A stretch of 64,000 nt of DNA from Fragum whitleyi (taxonomy: Eukaryota; Mollusca; Bivalvia; Cardiida; Cardiidae). The stretch is taken from the NCBI GenBank assembly GCA_948146395.1, contig OX411557.1, forward strand, positions 29,211,236 through 29,275,235, given 5' to 3'. Positions 37,372-49,888 of this stretch are shown here, piece after piece. The notes under the pieces were generated by a model that saw only the letters and a program-made list of their open reading frames with translations, was not told the origin of the DNA and did no database searches. How positions within the stretch are numbered: the first letter of the stretch is position 1; the number at the start of each line of letters is the position of its first letter. The translations under genes and the position numbers were made by a program.

Positions 37372-37889
37372 ATATGAGTCAACGCGATGAGAGTTTCGAT
37401 TGCCAATCCGTTTACACAGCTCTGTCAATAAGAACTCATCTCTTTCGACAAAAATACATTTCAGTTAACAAGATCACCATTCAATGGACCAAGTTCCGTG
37501 AATAACAACAACGCGTATGGGGCAAAACACCTGAAATTACTACAAAAACACAACTTATCGGATACGAGCAAAGTACAATGGCAAGGAACACAGTCCAGTG
37601 GACAAGAGCGCAACTGAGTGGACAATAAGAGATCCAAGTTAGAAATGAAAAGAAGAATATTTTGGACAAGTAAACATCTCTATATACAAGAACACAGCCA
37701 AATTGACAAAATTAGCTAAACTTTGACTCGTAGTGGCAATGATTAAGTAATTTGCAATAGATTTTAGCTCTATCTTTTGTAGAATATGGGGGGGGGGGTT
37801 CCGGTAACTAGGCAACGGTATTGGCGTTAGCGTCGGCGTAAAGCATTGGTTAAGGTTTAACGTGAAACTGTGAAAAAACTCTGTTTTGG

Positions 37890-38240
37890 AGCTAGTGCTG
37901 TGAAATATTGCATATGCTTCCGTGACCATAATGTCAGCCTCTAAACAAAGATTCATAACTCTGATATTTAACTTAGTGAAATTTTAAGCTATATCTAGAA
38001 GTCTTGGTTAAGTTTTTACGTGCAACTGATATATATCTTTAATATCTCTGTTTCTACTGGAACTATTGTTTTTAAATATTGCATATGCTTCCGTGACCAA
38101 AATGTCAGCCTCTAAACAAAGATTTATTACTCTGATATCTAATTTTATGAAATTTTAAGCCTTTTCAGATTTAGAAGTCTTAGTTTAGTTATAAGAGCAG
38201 CTGATATTTATCATTTATATCTCTGCTTCTACTTTAGTCA
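37890..38240. repeat. Two-unit tandem repeat, about 180 bp
   Basis: TATTGCATATGCTTCCGTGA, then AATGTCAGCCTCTAAACAAA, appears twice (starting near 37905 and 38082), each followed by related sequence. Confidence 0.75.
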
Positions 38241-38246
38241 TTACTA

Positions 38247-38353
38247 AAAGCTGTAGTTTCGATGTAAAGATCATTCATCAACGATATTCTAGAACAAATT
38301 ATAATTTCCTTTACGCACTTGCGTAAATTGCGTAATGGGAGTTACGCCCTTGA
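38247..38353. repeat. Foldback element Q, right half only
   Basis: AAGCTGTAGTTTCGATGT, then CATTCATCAACGAT and the ACGCACTTGCGTAAATTGCG tail. The left arm is missing. Confidence 0.65.
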
Positions 38354-38741
38354 ACTGGATCAAGGCATTGGTAGAAAGTTGATATCATTCAGAAATATTT
38401 GAGAAATGCGAAAAGCGATTACTTAATTCAGCATTCTTTCTGACTATATCAGTTCTATATAGTACATTCTGAAAGTAGTTCTGAGCAGTCTGAACTCATT
38501 GTGCATTTTGTTTAGTTTTGACAAATTTCAACTGAGACGAATTTAACAACTATCGTTTGAGTGTACGGATGGGCATTATTTGAAGACCCATAACCAAATA
38601 ACAACCATTTCAGCCAATGTAACAAGCAGTTGACTCGTTGAACATCTAGTAGGCCTGAAACCTAGATTTTCAACGTGGATAATGAACATTTTGAATAAAT
38701 TGTATATATGTATATTGAGACACACACTAGTAAATTTCCAT

Positions 38742-38823
38742 CGCGGACGACTAAAATATCGCAGCTACAACTTTATTCAAGCTGTATTTACGATGTTTTG
38801 CCCCCCCCCCCTACCGACGATAT
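38742..38823. repeat. Foldback hairpin, family Q, diverged
   Basis: AATATCGCAGCTACAACTTT / AAGCTGTATTTACGATGTTTT arms with a poly-C insertion at 38801-38810. Confidence 0.6.
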
Positions 38824-39486
38824 GTCAACGTGACTTTACAGTACTTCTCTGTAGCATATGTTACTCTTTAATCAACGCGGATTGTAACAGCCTTTTCAAG
38901 TGCTGGGTGAGTGACAAATGTACGATAAGTGTCCGTATATACTCATAAGCACTTACAACATTTTTGGTCCAATGTTCAAATTAGTGGCTTGAAATTTAAC
39001 CACTGCTTATTGCCCATGTACATATACTGACAAAATACAGTATATCAAAACTGTGAGACTGTGAGACTATCCAAGTCCATTATTCATACATTTCATAAAT
39101 GTATTCAGTTGTATTGCTTTTTATTTCCGTATATTTAATTGTCGTTAAAAGAGCATCTCTCATGATCGACGCCCCCAAATAGCAATATATTAGAACAAGC
39201 GATGAGGAAACAAATGTTGATATCTGCCTGTTTCTTTAACATGCCCGATATAAAGCTTCGATACACGGCGCCTCGGTTTCACGTCTCATCTGCTGAAGTC
39301 GTCTTGCATGGTTTGTCGTTGAGCTGGAACTTGTGCTTGAATGTGGGGCAACTTCAACAAGAAGTCGTTCTACCTAATTTTTGCTGTTGAGCTGGGAAAT
39401 GAACTGGAATACCGCCCGTCAAGAAATTTGACGCACAGAGTAAAACGGGTAGGTTTTTTTTTTTTTTAAATTTAAAATGCGGTATA

Positions 39487-39797
39487 TATAATACGTACTT
39501 AGTGTTTTGTATGGAAAAAAATATCTAACGAGGTTGGGAGAATTGATCATTGTCGAGGCTCTGCCGAGACAATTACCAATTCTCACAACCGAGTTAGATA
39601 TTTTTTCATACAATACACTTAGTACGTATTATATTTATCTTATAACCTCTTTTTGTCTTGTTTTAGTCGATGTTTCTAACTTAAATGCTAGTTTCTAAAA
39701 ATAACTGTATGATATTATTGTTCTAAAAATAACTATGTGATATCATAAAAAATATCATACGGGTTGTTATCATACGGATATTTGTATAGTTATAAGA
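39487..39797. mobile_element. Foldback element S, copy 2 (opposite orientation)
   Basis: Hairpin 39487-39633 with ATAATACGTACTTAGTG ends and a TCGAGGCTCTGCCGAG centre, then the AT-rich arm ending TTGTATAGTTATAAGAT. Confidence 0.75.
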
Positions 39798-39804
39798 TAA
39801 AATA

Positions 39805-39919
39805 AAATATCGCTTATTTCGTCCATTTGAACGAAATTAACGATAACATCTTTGATTAAAAACTCGCCCATTCCACTCATTCAAATTCATTCCGATATAA
39901 CTCCCATTGTTAACTATAC
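39805..39919. mobile_element. MITE family R, right-half fragment
   Basis: It retains a degenerate central palindrome (ATCGCTTATTTCG...CGAAATTAACGAT) and the CACTCATTCAAATTCATTC part. The left half is absent. Confidence 0.55.
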
Positions 39920-39978
39920 CATTTTGAAAGTTGTCGATGATTATGGTGGTCCCTCGAGTTAGAACAACAATACACATA

Positions 39979-41365
39979 CGAGGGTGGTCCGGAAAGTTCG
40001 TAGACAGTCTGAAATTCTCATTAATTAATTTCAATTTATTCATAATCCTTGTGTTAATCGCTACCCTAAATATATCCCTTACTTCATACTAGCAGGAAAA
40101 TGTTCAAAATTTTTATTGACAAGAATATGACAGTTGCCTTAGCAACCCCACCTACCGGTACCCGGATCACGTCGAAATTATAAATATTTACCGATTACGA
40201 TTGAATACTAAAGCGATTTTTCAAGGGATTGATCTTATGAGAATATCCTAATTAACATGTATTTATTGTGCCCAATTTATGAGTTTTATCTGGTGATATG
40301 TTCAAAGTGATCGCTTCATAAATACTCGAATGAATGAAGAATATTTAAGCAACCCGTGCGCGAGAGAGAACGGAAAATGACGTCGGAGCGGAGCAGCGTC
40401 TAATCTGCATATTCCTTTGTAATCCGGGCAACGCGAAGAAATATACCTCCAAACATATTCTATCAGATACAGGATTTCAAATCGCAAATCAGTCTCAACA
40501 TATGGTATTTTTCAGTTAAAATTTTCCATAACTAGCACTAAAATAATTCTGCTTTAATGCGAAGTCTCTGCTTAAGCTGGAACGTCATTATGACGAAACG
40601 CCGTTCGATTAAAAAGGGCTTTGAGATCGAAGTTTGGTAGTAGCTGAAGAGTGATTTGAGAACATTTGGGATAGATGATAGTCGATAAACACAATAGAAG
40701 ATGAGTTTTTTTATTTATTAATTGATTTTTTTTTAATTAATGAAAATAATTGAACAATACAGAGAAATGAGTTATGTGCGTTTTGGTCTTTTAAGGCAAC
40801 GAACGCTACAGTACTAACCTGAACCCAGGATACACACGACCTTATTTTACCTCAGATACCTGCAATGGTTGAAACATCTATGGTGTGATATCTTGAAACT
40901 GGGTCGAATTAATTTCTTTTCTTTTTGATTAATGAAATAAGATTGTAAATCAAAGCGGCAAAATTTTGCATTCATTTCCCACCTGGCTATTAGCAATATA
41001 CACTCTTTCTAAGAGTGGACAAGGCTTGCTCTTTTAAAATCATGATATAATACAACGAGCAGGTTGAAAAATAGGCAAAAATCGACGAATAACAGAAATA
41101 GTTATTTCACAGTAGCTTCGACTTGGAGAAGCCGTATTTTTACCTCGACGTCTTATTTGCGTTACAACGTCATCTGGAGCTCCGCACCAACTCACATACC
41201 TTTAGAAAATTCAATGTAATTTCATTATTTTTTAGGGAATCTCCTTTTAAATTTGCATGACGGCTCTTTGAATAATATTGAATATTTACGTGTAGTATTT
41301 AAAAGCCATAGACATACAGTTTGTATGTAACAGATGTTGTCTACGAACTTTCCGGACAACCCTCA
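39979..41365. mobile_element. Mariner-like element, 1.39 kb, no transposase
   Basis: TIRs CGAGGGTGGTCCGGAAAGTT (left) and the inverted AACTTTCCGGACAACCCTCA (right), each next to TA. The length matches an autonomous mariner, but no transposase frame or D,D34D motif is seen. It is a decayed or replaced interior. Confidence 0.75.
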
Positions 41366-41715
41366 TACTTTCCCACATTTTGTGGGAAATCTTGGCAAAA
41401 AAGGAAAATCTACCTTGCGTTCAGGATTAGGAAACACAAGCGAGATCCCCGGGCCTTAGCGAGCGCTTGGGCTTCAAGCTATCCTGAACGATGGACAGGC
41501 TTTATGTGGAGGTAGAAAAAACAACAAAGCGCAAACGCACATCAGCATCAGATTGGGGTTTAAATAAAACTTATACTGAAAAAGACTTAAAGCAGAGGGT
41601 AATATCATATGCGTATCTAAGACTTTGAAATTTATACGTACTCAGAAGGCGACATTAAAGAATATACATTTATAGGACAAAGGCGATATGAGGATTATGA
41701 CAAAAGATGAATATC

Positions 41716-41870
41716 CTCCGTTCTCTCCCTTTTCATGATTTGAGAGTTGGGGAAAATCAAAACATCGTAACTATAGCTTCAATAAGCTGAAGTTATGATC
41801 ATTCATCAACGATATTATTCAACAGAGGGTTATTTTTCACGCACTTGCGTAAAGGGAGTTACGCCCTGAA
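41716..41870. repeat. Foldback element Q with tail
   Basis: AACATCGTAACTATAGCTTC hairpin, CATTCATCAACGAT, and a shortened GCACTTGCGTAAAGGGAGTT tail. Confidence 0.65.
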
Positions 41871-44021
41871 GTATACTTCTAAGGATTATATCGCCAACAC
41901 TTTAAGGCGGAATTTTGAAGTGCAAGGAAACCTAAGGCTCATCGTAAAAATGTTGTTAGTGACTTTTTTGATAGAGACACTTACGATAGTGTCCTATTAA
42001 GCCAGCTTAAATTAGATCTATATAAAACCACATTGAGAGTAATAATTGTGGGAGATCAAGATCGCGTTTAGTATTTGTCCTTTTACAACGGTGTTACCTA
42101 GTATAAAACATCACAAGTTTGTAAAATCACATAAAGCGTATTTAGGACGAGAGTTCGAAAATTTCCGCACGCGCTTGCCCTCACTTTAGGACATGACTTT
42201 GGATCGATCAATTGATGCGCAGTGTCTCAACCAATCAAAAAGGTTGTACTTGAACTCAGTCTATATTTCAGAAAAGAGGCGTTTAAATTTGAATTAAATA
42301 TAGCCAATAGTGATCGATCACGAGTGATCATATGATCTTTGCAACATTTGAAATTTGTTTGATTGGATAGCTGATGATTTCAATGGAAATACGTAGCATT
42401 TCAATAATTGTCTTCCGATTTCACTCTGGTTTGGAGACCAAATCTTGCACATACAAAGTTATTTTAGTAGTAAAGGTAATTTTATATCAATTATATGATT
42501 TATTTGTTTTGTTCGAATTAATACATCATCCTCATTGTTTTGAGTGTTATTGTTTTTTGGTGAACGAACGTCGTTCACCAGTGTTATATACCATGTCAGG
42601 AAAATCCTGTAGGATGTTAATACATTTGAAATAAAGTAGCGCCTCTTAAAATTCAATTTATTATCTTTCAATATTTTTCTCCGCAAAATCACTGTTTAAT
42701 TCTTTGAGGGCGTGTTACTAGTATTCTATATCAAGTGAAGATAATAAAAATTCGCATTGAAAAACACAAAATGATATTGCAATGTTTATCAAGGGAATTT
42801 TTGATCGGCGTAAGCTTGTCGAGAGTTTAAAGCGAAAACAAAGTTTGTGTCTAAACACCGTAGAGACAGATACTATGTTTTTGACCCAAGCCTTCGCTGG
42901 TACAACTTGTAGTAATTAGCCGGAAATACGTGTTTATCTAGGTCATGTCCTCTTGAACTTACATTCGGTAATACTCGGGCGATCTCCGACGGCTCCGAGT
43001 TAAATGTAGGTTACAGGAATCGGCCGAGTTGAGACGAATGACACACAAGACACATTGTGTCATTAGAAACGGTAACGCGGTTTTACATAACTTTTCAACT
43101 AGCGACAGTCAGTCTCGAGACGGGTTTTAAGAATGATTCGACATGTGTTTTACATGTACAACCTTTCTTGTACCTTTTATTTGAATAGGGATGAACGCCG
43201 CTATTAAGTTTTTTCTGTAAAATTGCGTTGGCTGAAGTAGGGCTTGTAAGGATACACTCGAATATTCGGTGAACTTATTCCCAGCGAAAACGTTTCGTAT
43301 TCGTCTTTCTCAGAAGCGAATATTGCCGAATACCAAATGCGACAGGTACGGAAGGTATTTCATTGGGGCCATTCTACTTTGCTTTTTTTTCAATCTGTAA
43401 AACCATATCAATTCAAAATTCTATTTGAAAATTAAATAAATGATAGCTAAATATTCAAGCCTAGATACCACTCCAATTGACGAGTAGATATTGCCGTGGT
43501 CAAGGGGGGACCAGATCCGTCATGCACTTGTTTACAATTCGACAGGCGGGTTTAGTTGTTAAATTATTCTGGAAAAGTCATTGCGTTTTTTACAGAAATT
43601 ATACAAATCTTAATCGATGAATAAAAACTGGCTCCATCCTCCCCAAATACATTAAGAATTGGTTAACTACAAAATTAAGCAAAAACTAGCTCCGAGAAGA
43701 AAAGTCTAATATCAGCCGCAATACTGTAATAAGATATCGATAGTGAGTGATTTTACAAGCATCCAAACTCTTGAAGGTAAACAATAGGTTCTCGTGCAAA
43801 AAAATAAACCGACAATTGTAAGGATTCTCAATTCTTATTGGAAGGAAAGTCGGGAGGAAAAAAACAGGGTAATATACTTAAACTATTTGTCAGACAGTCT
43901 TGCAATTATTACCTCCCTTTAAAAAATAACTTCTTAAATAAGATTCTTATTCGCTTATTCGCCTTAAACAGAAATTATCAATGAATTATACTACTAGGGC
44001 ACTAGACCTCCTTTAACCTAT
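41871..44021. other. No gene seen
   Basis: About 2.1 kb non-coding. A short palindrome, TGGTGAACGAACGTCGTTCACCA, is at 42559-42581. 43180-43240 faintly resembles the SINE tail (GAACGCCGCTATTAAG). Confidence 0.4.
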
Positions 44022-44580
44022 ACGGGCTTGGTGGTCTAGTGGTAAAACACAAGACTACCAATCCTAAGGTCCGTGGTTCGAATCCCGAACGCGACAGGAA
44101 TTTCCAAGGATACTTCCTATCCTCCGCCCAACTAGAAGTGAACTGGTAAGAAACCCAGAGGTAGCTTCGCGTGTATCGGTGCTTTACAATGGGCACAATA
44201 AAGAACCAAGGAGGTCTTTTCGTAGAAGAGCTAAGGGCGTATGAACCCGGATCTCCTTGTATCCGCTTCTTTCTCTCCCATGCCCCATAGCATATATGCC
44301 TAGCGCACCGGACTTCAAAACCATTGAAGTTCGACCGGTTTGGTTCGATTCCCGGGGTGGTACACTAACAAAAACTAATTGCCTTTCGAATGAGACGTTA
44401 AACCGAAGCTCCGTGAGACGGTGCTTTACACCGAGTACGTTACAGAACCATGGCGGAACTCAGCAGTAGTTTCGTCATGTATCCTTGCACTATCCCCCGT
44501 AACAACTAACCGTCTTCTGGGGGCGTCGCTCATATGAGCTTATGCTACGGTAGCGACGATAAATAAACGGAAAAACACAC
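44022..44580 (+). mobile_element. Two tRNA-derived SINEs in tandem
   Basis: Head 1 has A box TGGTCTAGTGG (44032-44042) and a perfect B box GGTTCGAATCC (44075-44085). Head 2 has B box GGTTCGATTCC (44342-44352). Both are followed by similar bodies with a conserved block (GGTGCTTTACA) and end near an AAATAAACGG tail. RNA polymerase III promoters are present, but the arms do not make good tRNAs. Confidence 0.7.
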
Positions 44581-44584
44581 TTTA

Positions 44585-45767
44585 ACCTAAACCTAAATAT
44601 TTCTCATCCTGCAGAGATATAAAATTGAATAACGACATAAATGTCAACCACGGAAGTGGTTTTGGCTTCAGACATGATAAAAATGAATCTCTCAGGTTAT
44701 GGTTCAAAATACTAGTGATAAGTTAACAAATCATAACTTTACACAATGAATACAGTTCAGGACTGACTGATATTCATAGGTGATTCTTTGGTTGGTACTC
44801 AAAGACCTTTTCATCCTCTGAGAAGAAACAAAGATAGATAAAAAAAAAGTTAAAACAAATACAACAAATTTACTTGAAATGAGCTTAAACATGATAACAA
44901 TTACTTTTGTAAAAACAAACACCATTAGATATAGGTCGAAGACAGTTTTAGATAGGATTAAATCCTTTATTTACATTTATGTTTAATTAATAAATGTACC
45001 TATTTCAAGTGTGTAAAAGAAATTTTCACAGAGTAACAACTCATATTCAAACAAATATTTTTCTAACAGGAATTTTCCTCTCTTTCCCTTTCTTTGAATT
45101 TGCAGTAAAATTTCCGAATAGCGGAAATTTTGTCGAGTCAATTCCCCCCCCCCCCCCCTTTTTTTATTATTTTAACATTCATAATTTCTCTTTTTTAATT
45201 GAATTCAATATATCATTCTAGAATGCCATCAGGTTCGTTCACCATCAGTGCTTTCAGTGCTTTGATTTCTTATTATCTATATATAAACAAGAACGTTTTT
45301 TTTCTCTCAGATAAACTTAAGGCTTTGGTATAATCTTTCAATTTACTTTACTTAATATGTTCGTGTTGTAAATTCCACTAGGGGACGTGAACATATCTGG
45401 ATTGAGTTTTGAGAGAGACTCTATAAGCTCAAGCTTTCATCAAACAGAATAGCTTGGTATAAACTAAAATTTTGGCAAGTCTTCGAAGCTGTATATTTTG
45501 AGGCGTTGTTTTTCATTTTATATAAACAATTTTGATTTTTAAGAAAACTCTTTTTAATTTACCTTCAAAATGCAATACTTCAGAATGGTTGAACAAATTA
45601 GATCAGCCGTGATCTTCTTCAGACGAACAGAAAAGCCAGGTTCAATAGGTTTTTGTTTTGTTTGTTTTTTCAAATACAAATGTTTCTTGTATCATTTTGG
45701 ATTTTTTCTGTTATCAATTTCATTTGTGGGTTTCGTATCACGCTTAAAACGTAATTTACTCGAGTGC
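44585..45767. other. No gene seen
   Basis: AT-rich, with poly-C/poly-T at 45147-45167. No supported exon. Confidence 0.45.
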
Positions 45768-45899
45768 TGCCCGATATTAGGATGGCAAAACGGTGTAATT
45801 TTGTTTGCAAATTGTACCCCGCTTTGCACAACAGTGCAATTGCAAAGTGGGGTATAATTTGCAAATAGTTTTGTACTGTTAAGTCATCCTGAATGCAGG
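45768..45899. mobile_element. Foldback MITE, family T
   Basis: Same layout: AGGATGGCAAAACGGTGTAA, central ACCCCGCTTTGCACAACAGT, and the inverted right half. Confidence 0.7.
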
Positions 45900-46072
45900 G
45901 CTTGATATTTCTTTGGTCTCTTTATCGCCTTTTCATTAAATTCTAGTCATTCAAATCAGTATTTATTCTAATCGGCTGAAAAAAAGGTTTATTCTCAAAT
46001 GTATATGCACAAAGTAGACCCTAAACAAATTGACCTTAATATGGGGATTTTTTTAAATAATTGTTTTAGGTA

Positions 46073-46524
46073 TAAGGGAACTAATTCATTTTCCGTTATC
46101 GGCCATTATAACCTTTCCGGTCATAGCTCAGTCCAAGAGAATGCGAGAGTGTTCAAACCTGTCTTAAATTGAGGCCCGTTCATTTGCGCATGAAATGAAT
46201 TGAAAATTAGTATGGCATGATCCCTTTTCTCTACGAATTTTTGGGCCATTTTTGAGATGACCCTTACCGCGAAGCGGTTTTTACCGGCCCCTCAAACAAA
46301 TATACCAATGTTTATAAATAGCTATTGGACCGGGAAAAAAGTTTAAAATCTTTAATTTTTCGATTGTATTTCATCAACAGATTATAATCGCTGAAAAATA
46401 TTCAAACAATTTTGAATTTCAATAATATTGACCAATCAGAGATCACCTTCAACATTTGAGTATATGGACCGGAGTTTCCCTAAAGTTTTCTACCAGAGTG
46501 GTTGGAAATGAATTAGTTCCCTTA
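46073..46524. mobile_element. TIR MITE, 450 bp
   Basis: Left TAAGGGAACTAATTCATTTT and right inverted AATGAATTAGTTCCCTTA. Interior non-coding. Confidence 0.65.
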
Positions 46525-46565
46525 GACCTAAATTCATGATATGTAACTATAGGCTATAAATAGAT

Positions 46566-46640
46566 TAAACAGAGGTGTGAAACTAAAAACATTATCACAC
46601 GTATGTATTAATCTGCTTAATACCAGGTGTATGCTAAACG
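46566..46640. repeat. Hairpin repeat, family X, partial
   Basis: AGAGGTGTGAAACTAAAAAC and TTATCACACGTATGTATTAA match the left side only. Confidence 0.45.
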
Positions 46641-47219
46641 GACACAGCGGAAGAGTGAAATTTCCATCTGCTCTCATACGATTGATGAAAACTGAAAATT
46701 TTTGCATAAATTTGTGAAGAAAGAAAGAAAAATATCAGACGCGTTAACTATGTAGCCGTAATGTTGAGTTGATGCGGATAAGAGCGTCTGACAGCTCAGA
46801 AGGGGTTATACGAGGGTTGTTAAAAAATTATACGGATTTTGTCTCGCAAAATTTCATTTTCAAAGCATTTTGACTAAATTTTGTATCATTCGATTTCGGA
46901 ATTCAATCCACGCATGTCTATGTAAAATCAATAATGTTCAGGAACACAACGCACGCTCGTTTGCCATATACAATGCCATGGTTACGAGTTACCGGCGCAG
47001 TAGACAAAATACCTCACTGATTTGGTCTTCTTTCGTAAATATTTGTTCTCCCCTGTCAGTTGAAAACTTGAAAATTTTAATGAGTAACAGGAATAAGTAT
47101 TACGTACGCCAACTTTAAGTCTATGGCGATTTACAAAGGGGTTCCATCCTGAGAATTTGATGCTGTACCATTCGATTCTATTAGTGTACGAACCATAAAA
47201 ACACATCTTAAGGACAGGA

Positions 47220-49238
47220 AGATAGATAGATAGATAGATAGATTTATTTCGGTAAAAAAGTACATACAACAATAGAGTAGTACAATATAAGGATAACAAA
47301 ATGCAATTCCAATTTAAATGACACAATTTAGTTACAATATTAAAATACATACGTAAGACAATGTTGTAACTATTAAAATACCTAAAAAATAACAAGCATC
47401 TCAAAGAGTGATACTACCCACTATATGCACCCAGACCCAGGATAACACGAAAAAGAGAAAACTCTTATTTCCATCGTGGTCCTGATCAAAAACAAAAAAC
47501 AATGAAAGGGCGGCATGACACCATGAAAGGCTTGTTCAACGTTATTTTTTAACAATATATCAATTTAGAAAGCATGTTTTAAAGATTGACATCACAGTAA
47601 TAAAATTATCACACGTTTAAAGCTATACATATCACAGTATTTGAATCACAGAAAGAGACAAGAAATGTCTTTATTTTTTAAAATATCTTTGATCATTTAA
47701 TAAAACATGTTTAACTGCTTGCTTAAAAGGACTGTACTTTGATATATTAATGACGTCCGCTGGAAGAGCATTCCAAAATTTGGAAGCATTATAACAAAAT
47801 GATTTTGACCCAAAAGATTAAACTCTTGGAATACGATAGCCCCGTTTTGAGCTTAGCCTTGTGTTGTGGTTATGGACAGAGGCTTGCGATACGAAAAAAT
47901 GCTTCAGATATTCAGGTGCCATATTATTGTTGATTTTAAAGATATGACACAGCATTATTTGATCAACTCTGCTCTGGACAGGTAACCAGTTTAATTGCCT
48001 AAAATGTTCCATAGTAACTTTTGATCTTACATCTAGGTTAAATATAAACCTAATTAACCTGTTTTGCGTAGTTTGTAACTTATTTTTATACACTGCCGTG
48101 AGACCCTGGAACCATACTGAACAGGCGTAGTCGAAATGACACTGAATAAGAGAAGTAACCAAAAGTTACTTAGTGTGTTGACATAAAATTGTTTCTTGCG
48201 TAACAAGAACTTTAAGCGGGAGTTTGCTTTCTTTAAAACCGACTCTGCTAGTGAAGAAAAAGTTAAGGATTGGTCAATGGTGACACCTAAGTAATTCACA
48301 GAAGAAGATTGACTGATGGGCGTACCATTACAAGATACGTAAAGAGATGGTTGGGACTTGAGTTTCTGTCTAGAACCGAAAAGTATGGATTCTGTTTTAC
48401 CAAGGTGTAAAGATAACTTATTATCTACCAACCAATGGCTGACTTCTTGAAGATCATGAGTCAGAGCCTCTTCAACGTCTCTGGCATTTTTGCCAGAGAC
48501 TAATATGGCGGAATCATCAGCATATAATAACAGCTTGTTTTTAACAACGCCTGGCATGTCATTGACATAAATCAAGAAAAGTAAAGGACATAGTATCGAC
48601 CCTTGAGGAACCCCACAAGATATTGGGGAGCTTGTAGAAAAGTTTCCAGACACATCAACAAGTTGGTGCCTGTCAGCAAGGTATGATTTAAACCAGTTGC
48701 AAATATTGTCGCCTAGGCCACATGCTTTCAGCTTCATCAAAAGAATTTTATGGTCGACTGTATCAAACGCCTTTTGCAGATCTAAAAGTACCATTCCAAC
48801 TACGTTACCCTTATCTATTTCAAATTTTATGTAGTCCGTTAAATAAATCAGACAAGTATCTGTAGAGAAAGTACTCCTAAAACCAGATTGAAAATTATAC
48901 AACAAATGTTTTTCTTTAAAATAGCATTCAACTTGATCGAAAACGACTTTTTCAAGAACTTTAGAGAAAACATTGAGTATAGATACAGGTCTATAATTAC
49001 CAACGGACAGCCTATCATTTTTCTTGAAAAGGGGGACAACTCTTGCAGTTTTCAGGCCATCGGGTACTGTACCTTGGATAAGAGAAAGATTAATAATATG
49101 GGTAAGGGGGCCAACAACGATAGGTGCAGCATCTTTTAGGAAGATCCAAGTCCTTCTTCGTCCATAATTTAAGATCTGTGACAAGCTTAATTGCACTACA
49201 GCAACAGTCTTAATTTCCGACAACGTTACCAACGTCAT
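47220..49238 (-). mobile_element. CR1/jockey-like LINE with (TCTA)n tail
   Basis: Minus-strand LINE, 5'-truncated near 49240, ending in a (TCTA)n tail (plus-strand GATA run at 47220-47244). It is the same family as the fragment at 25280-26107 and is nested in a mariner-like element. Confidence 0.85.
47671..49238 (-). pseudogene. LINE reverse transcriptase, broken
   Basis: The RT core is complete: NYRPVSILNVFSKVLEKV (entry), LLDLQKAFDTVDH (motif A), CGVPQGSILCPLLF (motif B), LYADDSAIL (motif C, YADD) and NYLGVTID (motif E). Near 48165 the frame shifts; the continuation runs 47818-48162 in another frame (IQCHFDYACSVWF, LNWLPVQSRVDQIMLCH). An in-frame TAA at 47818-47820 interrupts the last block, which resumes to a stop at 47671. 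The endonuclease half is missing. At least one frameshift and one nonsense change make this copy dead. The sequence before the RT entry motifs is also degenerate. Confidence 0.88.
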
Positions 49239-49482
49239 GTACTGTGCGCCGACCCCGAATATCTATGCGTTTTTGTTTGCGTGTCAAATCAATATAATTT
49301 TTCATAGTGCTTCAGTTTTTAGCATGTTTGAGCATATAAAACGTCCCGTTAATATGCATTTACTTTTTTCACATAACGCCGTATAACCAATAATTTATTG
49401 GTTTAATCCGGATAAAATTTGAACAACCCTCGTATACATATGTCCATTTATCTTCAGATGAGATATTCGAGACACAAGGGTT

Positions 49483-49782
49483 CATTCAACTTACAGCACT
49501 ATAAACGACGTTAACCACCATACACAACACATAATGTATGGCTTCATGTGTAAAAAGTATGTAGGCAAGACTAAGCAAGAGATAAATGCTATAATAACGG
49601 AACATTTGCGAGAGGAACGGTTGAAGAAGGATAAGCCAATCAACTCACACTCAGGAATGAAAAATCACTCCGTGGATGATGTATCCGTAGCTAGGTTGCG
49701 AAAATACTACGGGGACGAAAGTTACACAAGGGATTATGGATTCAGAAGCTTAAAACAGCTTAACCCAAATGACTATGCGTAA
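49483..49782 (+). pseudogene. GIY-YIG endonuclease fragment, Penelope-like
   Basis: An open frame of about 100 residues. HIMYGFMC then KKYVGKTKQEINAIITEH resembles the GIY-YIG start of Penelope-like retroelement endonucleases, with MYG and YVG in place of GIY and YIG. DKPINSHSGMKNHSVDDVSV and a final LKQLNPNDYA fit the later conserved His and the C-terminal block. No Penelope RT is seen upstream, where a mariner-like element ends at 49432. A remnant is most likely. The assignment is by motif memory only; another GIY-YIG family is possible. Confidence 0.55.
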
Positions 49783-49884
49783 AAAATAGCACGACGACTT
49801 TCCAAAGAGTTACAATGACATGTTTGCGCGTAGTAGTGAAGTAGCGTCTTATATTTTCCTTTTTTTCAGAATTAAGTCGTGTTT

Positions 49885-49888
49885 CTAG
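49885..49888. repeat. Target-site duplication, left copy (CTAG)
   Basis: CTAG directly abuts the TG terminus of the left LTR and matches the four bases directly after the right LTR. The site is itself a palindrome. Confidence 0.9.

Larger units (their letters stand above)
46811..49432. mobile_element. Mariner-like element interrupted by a LINE
   Basis: TIRs CGAGGGTTGTTAAAAAATTA and the inverted AAATTTGAACAACCCTCG, each next to TA. A LINE (about 47220-49240) sits inside, leaving roughly 600 bp of the host element. No transposase was recognised. Confidence 0.7.

Noticed and set aside
37639..37956. 105-codon minus-strand frame
   Set aside because: Crosses a poly-G tract and one unit of a tandem repeat; no domain.
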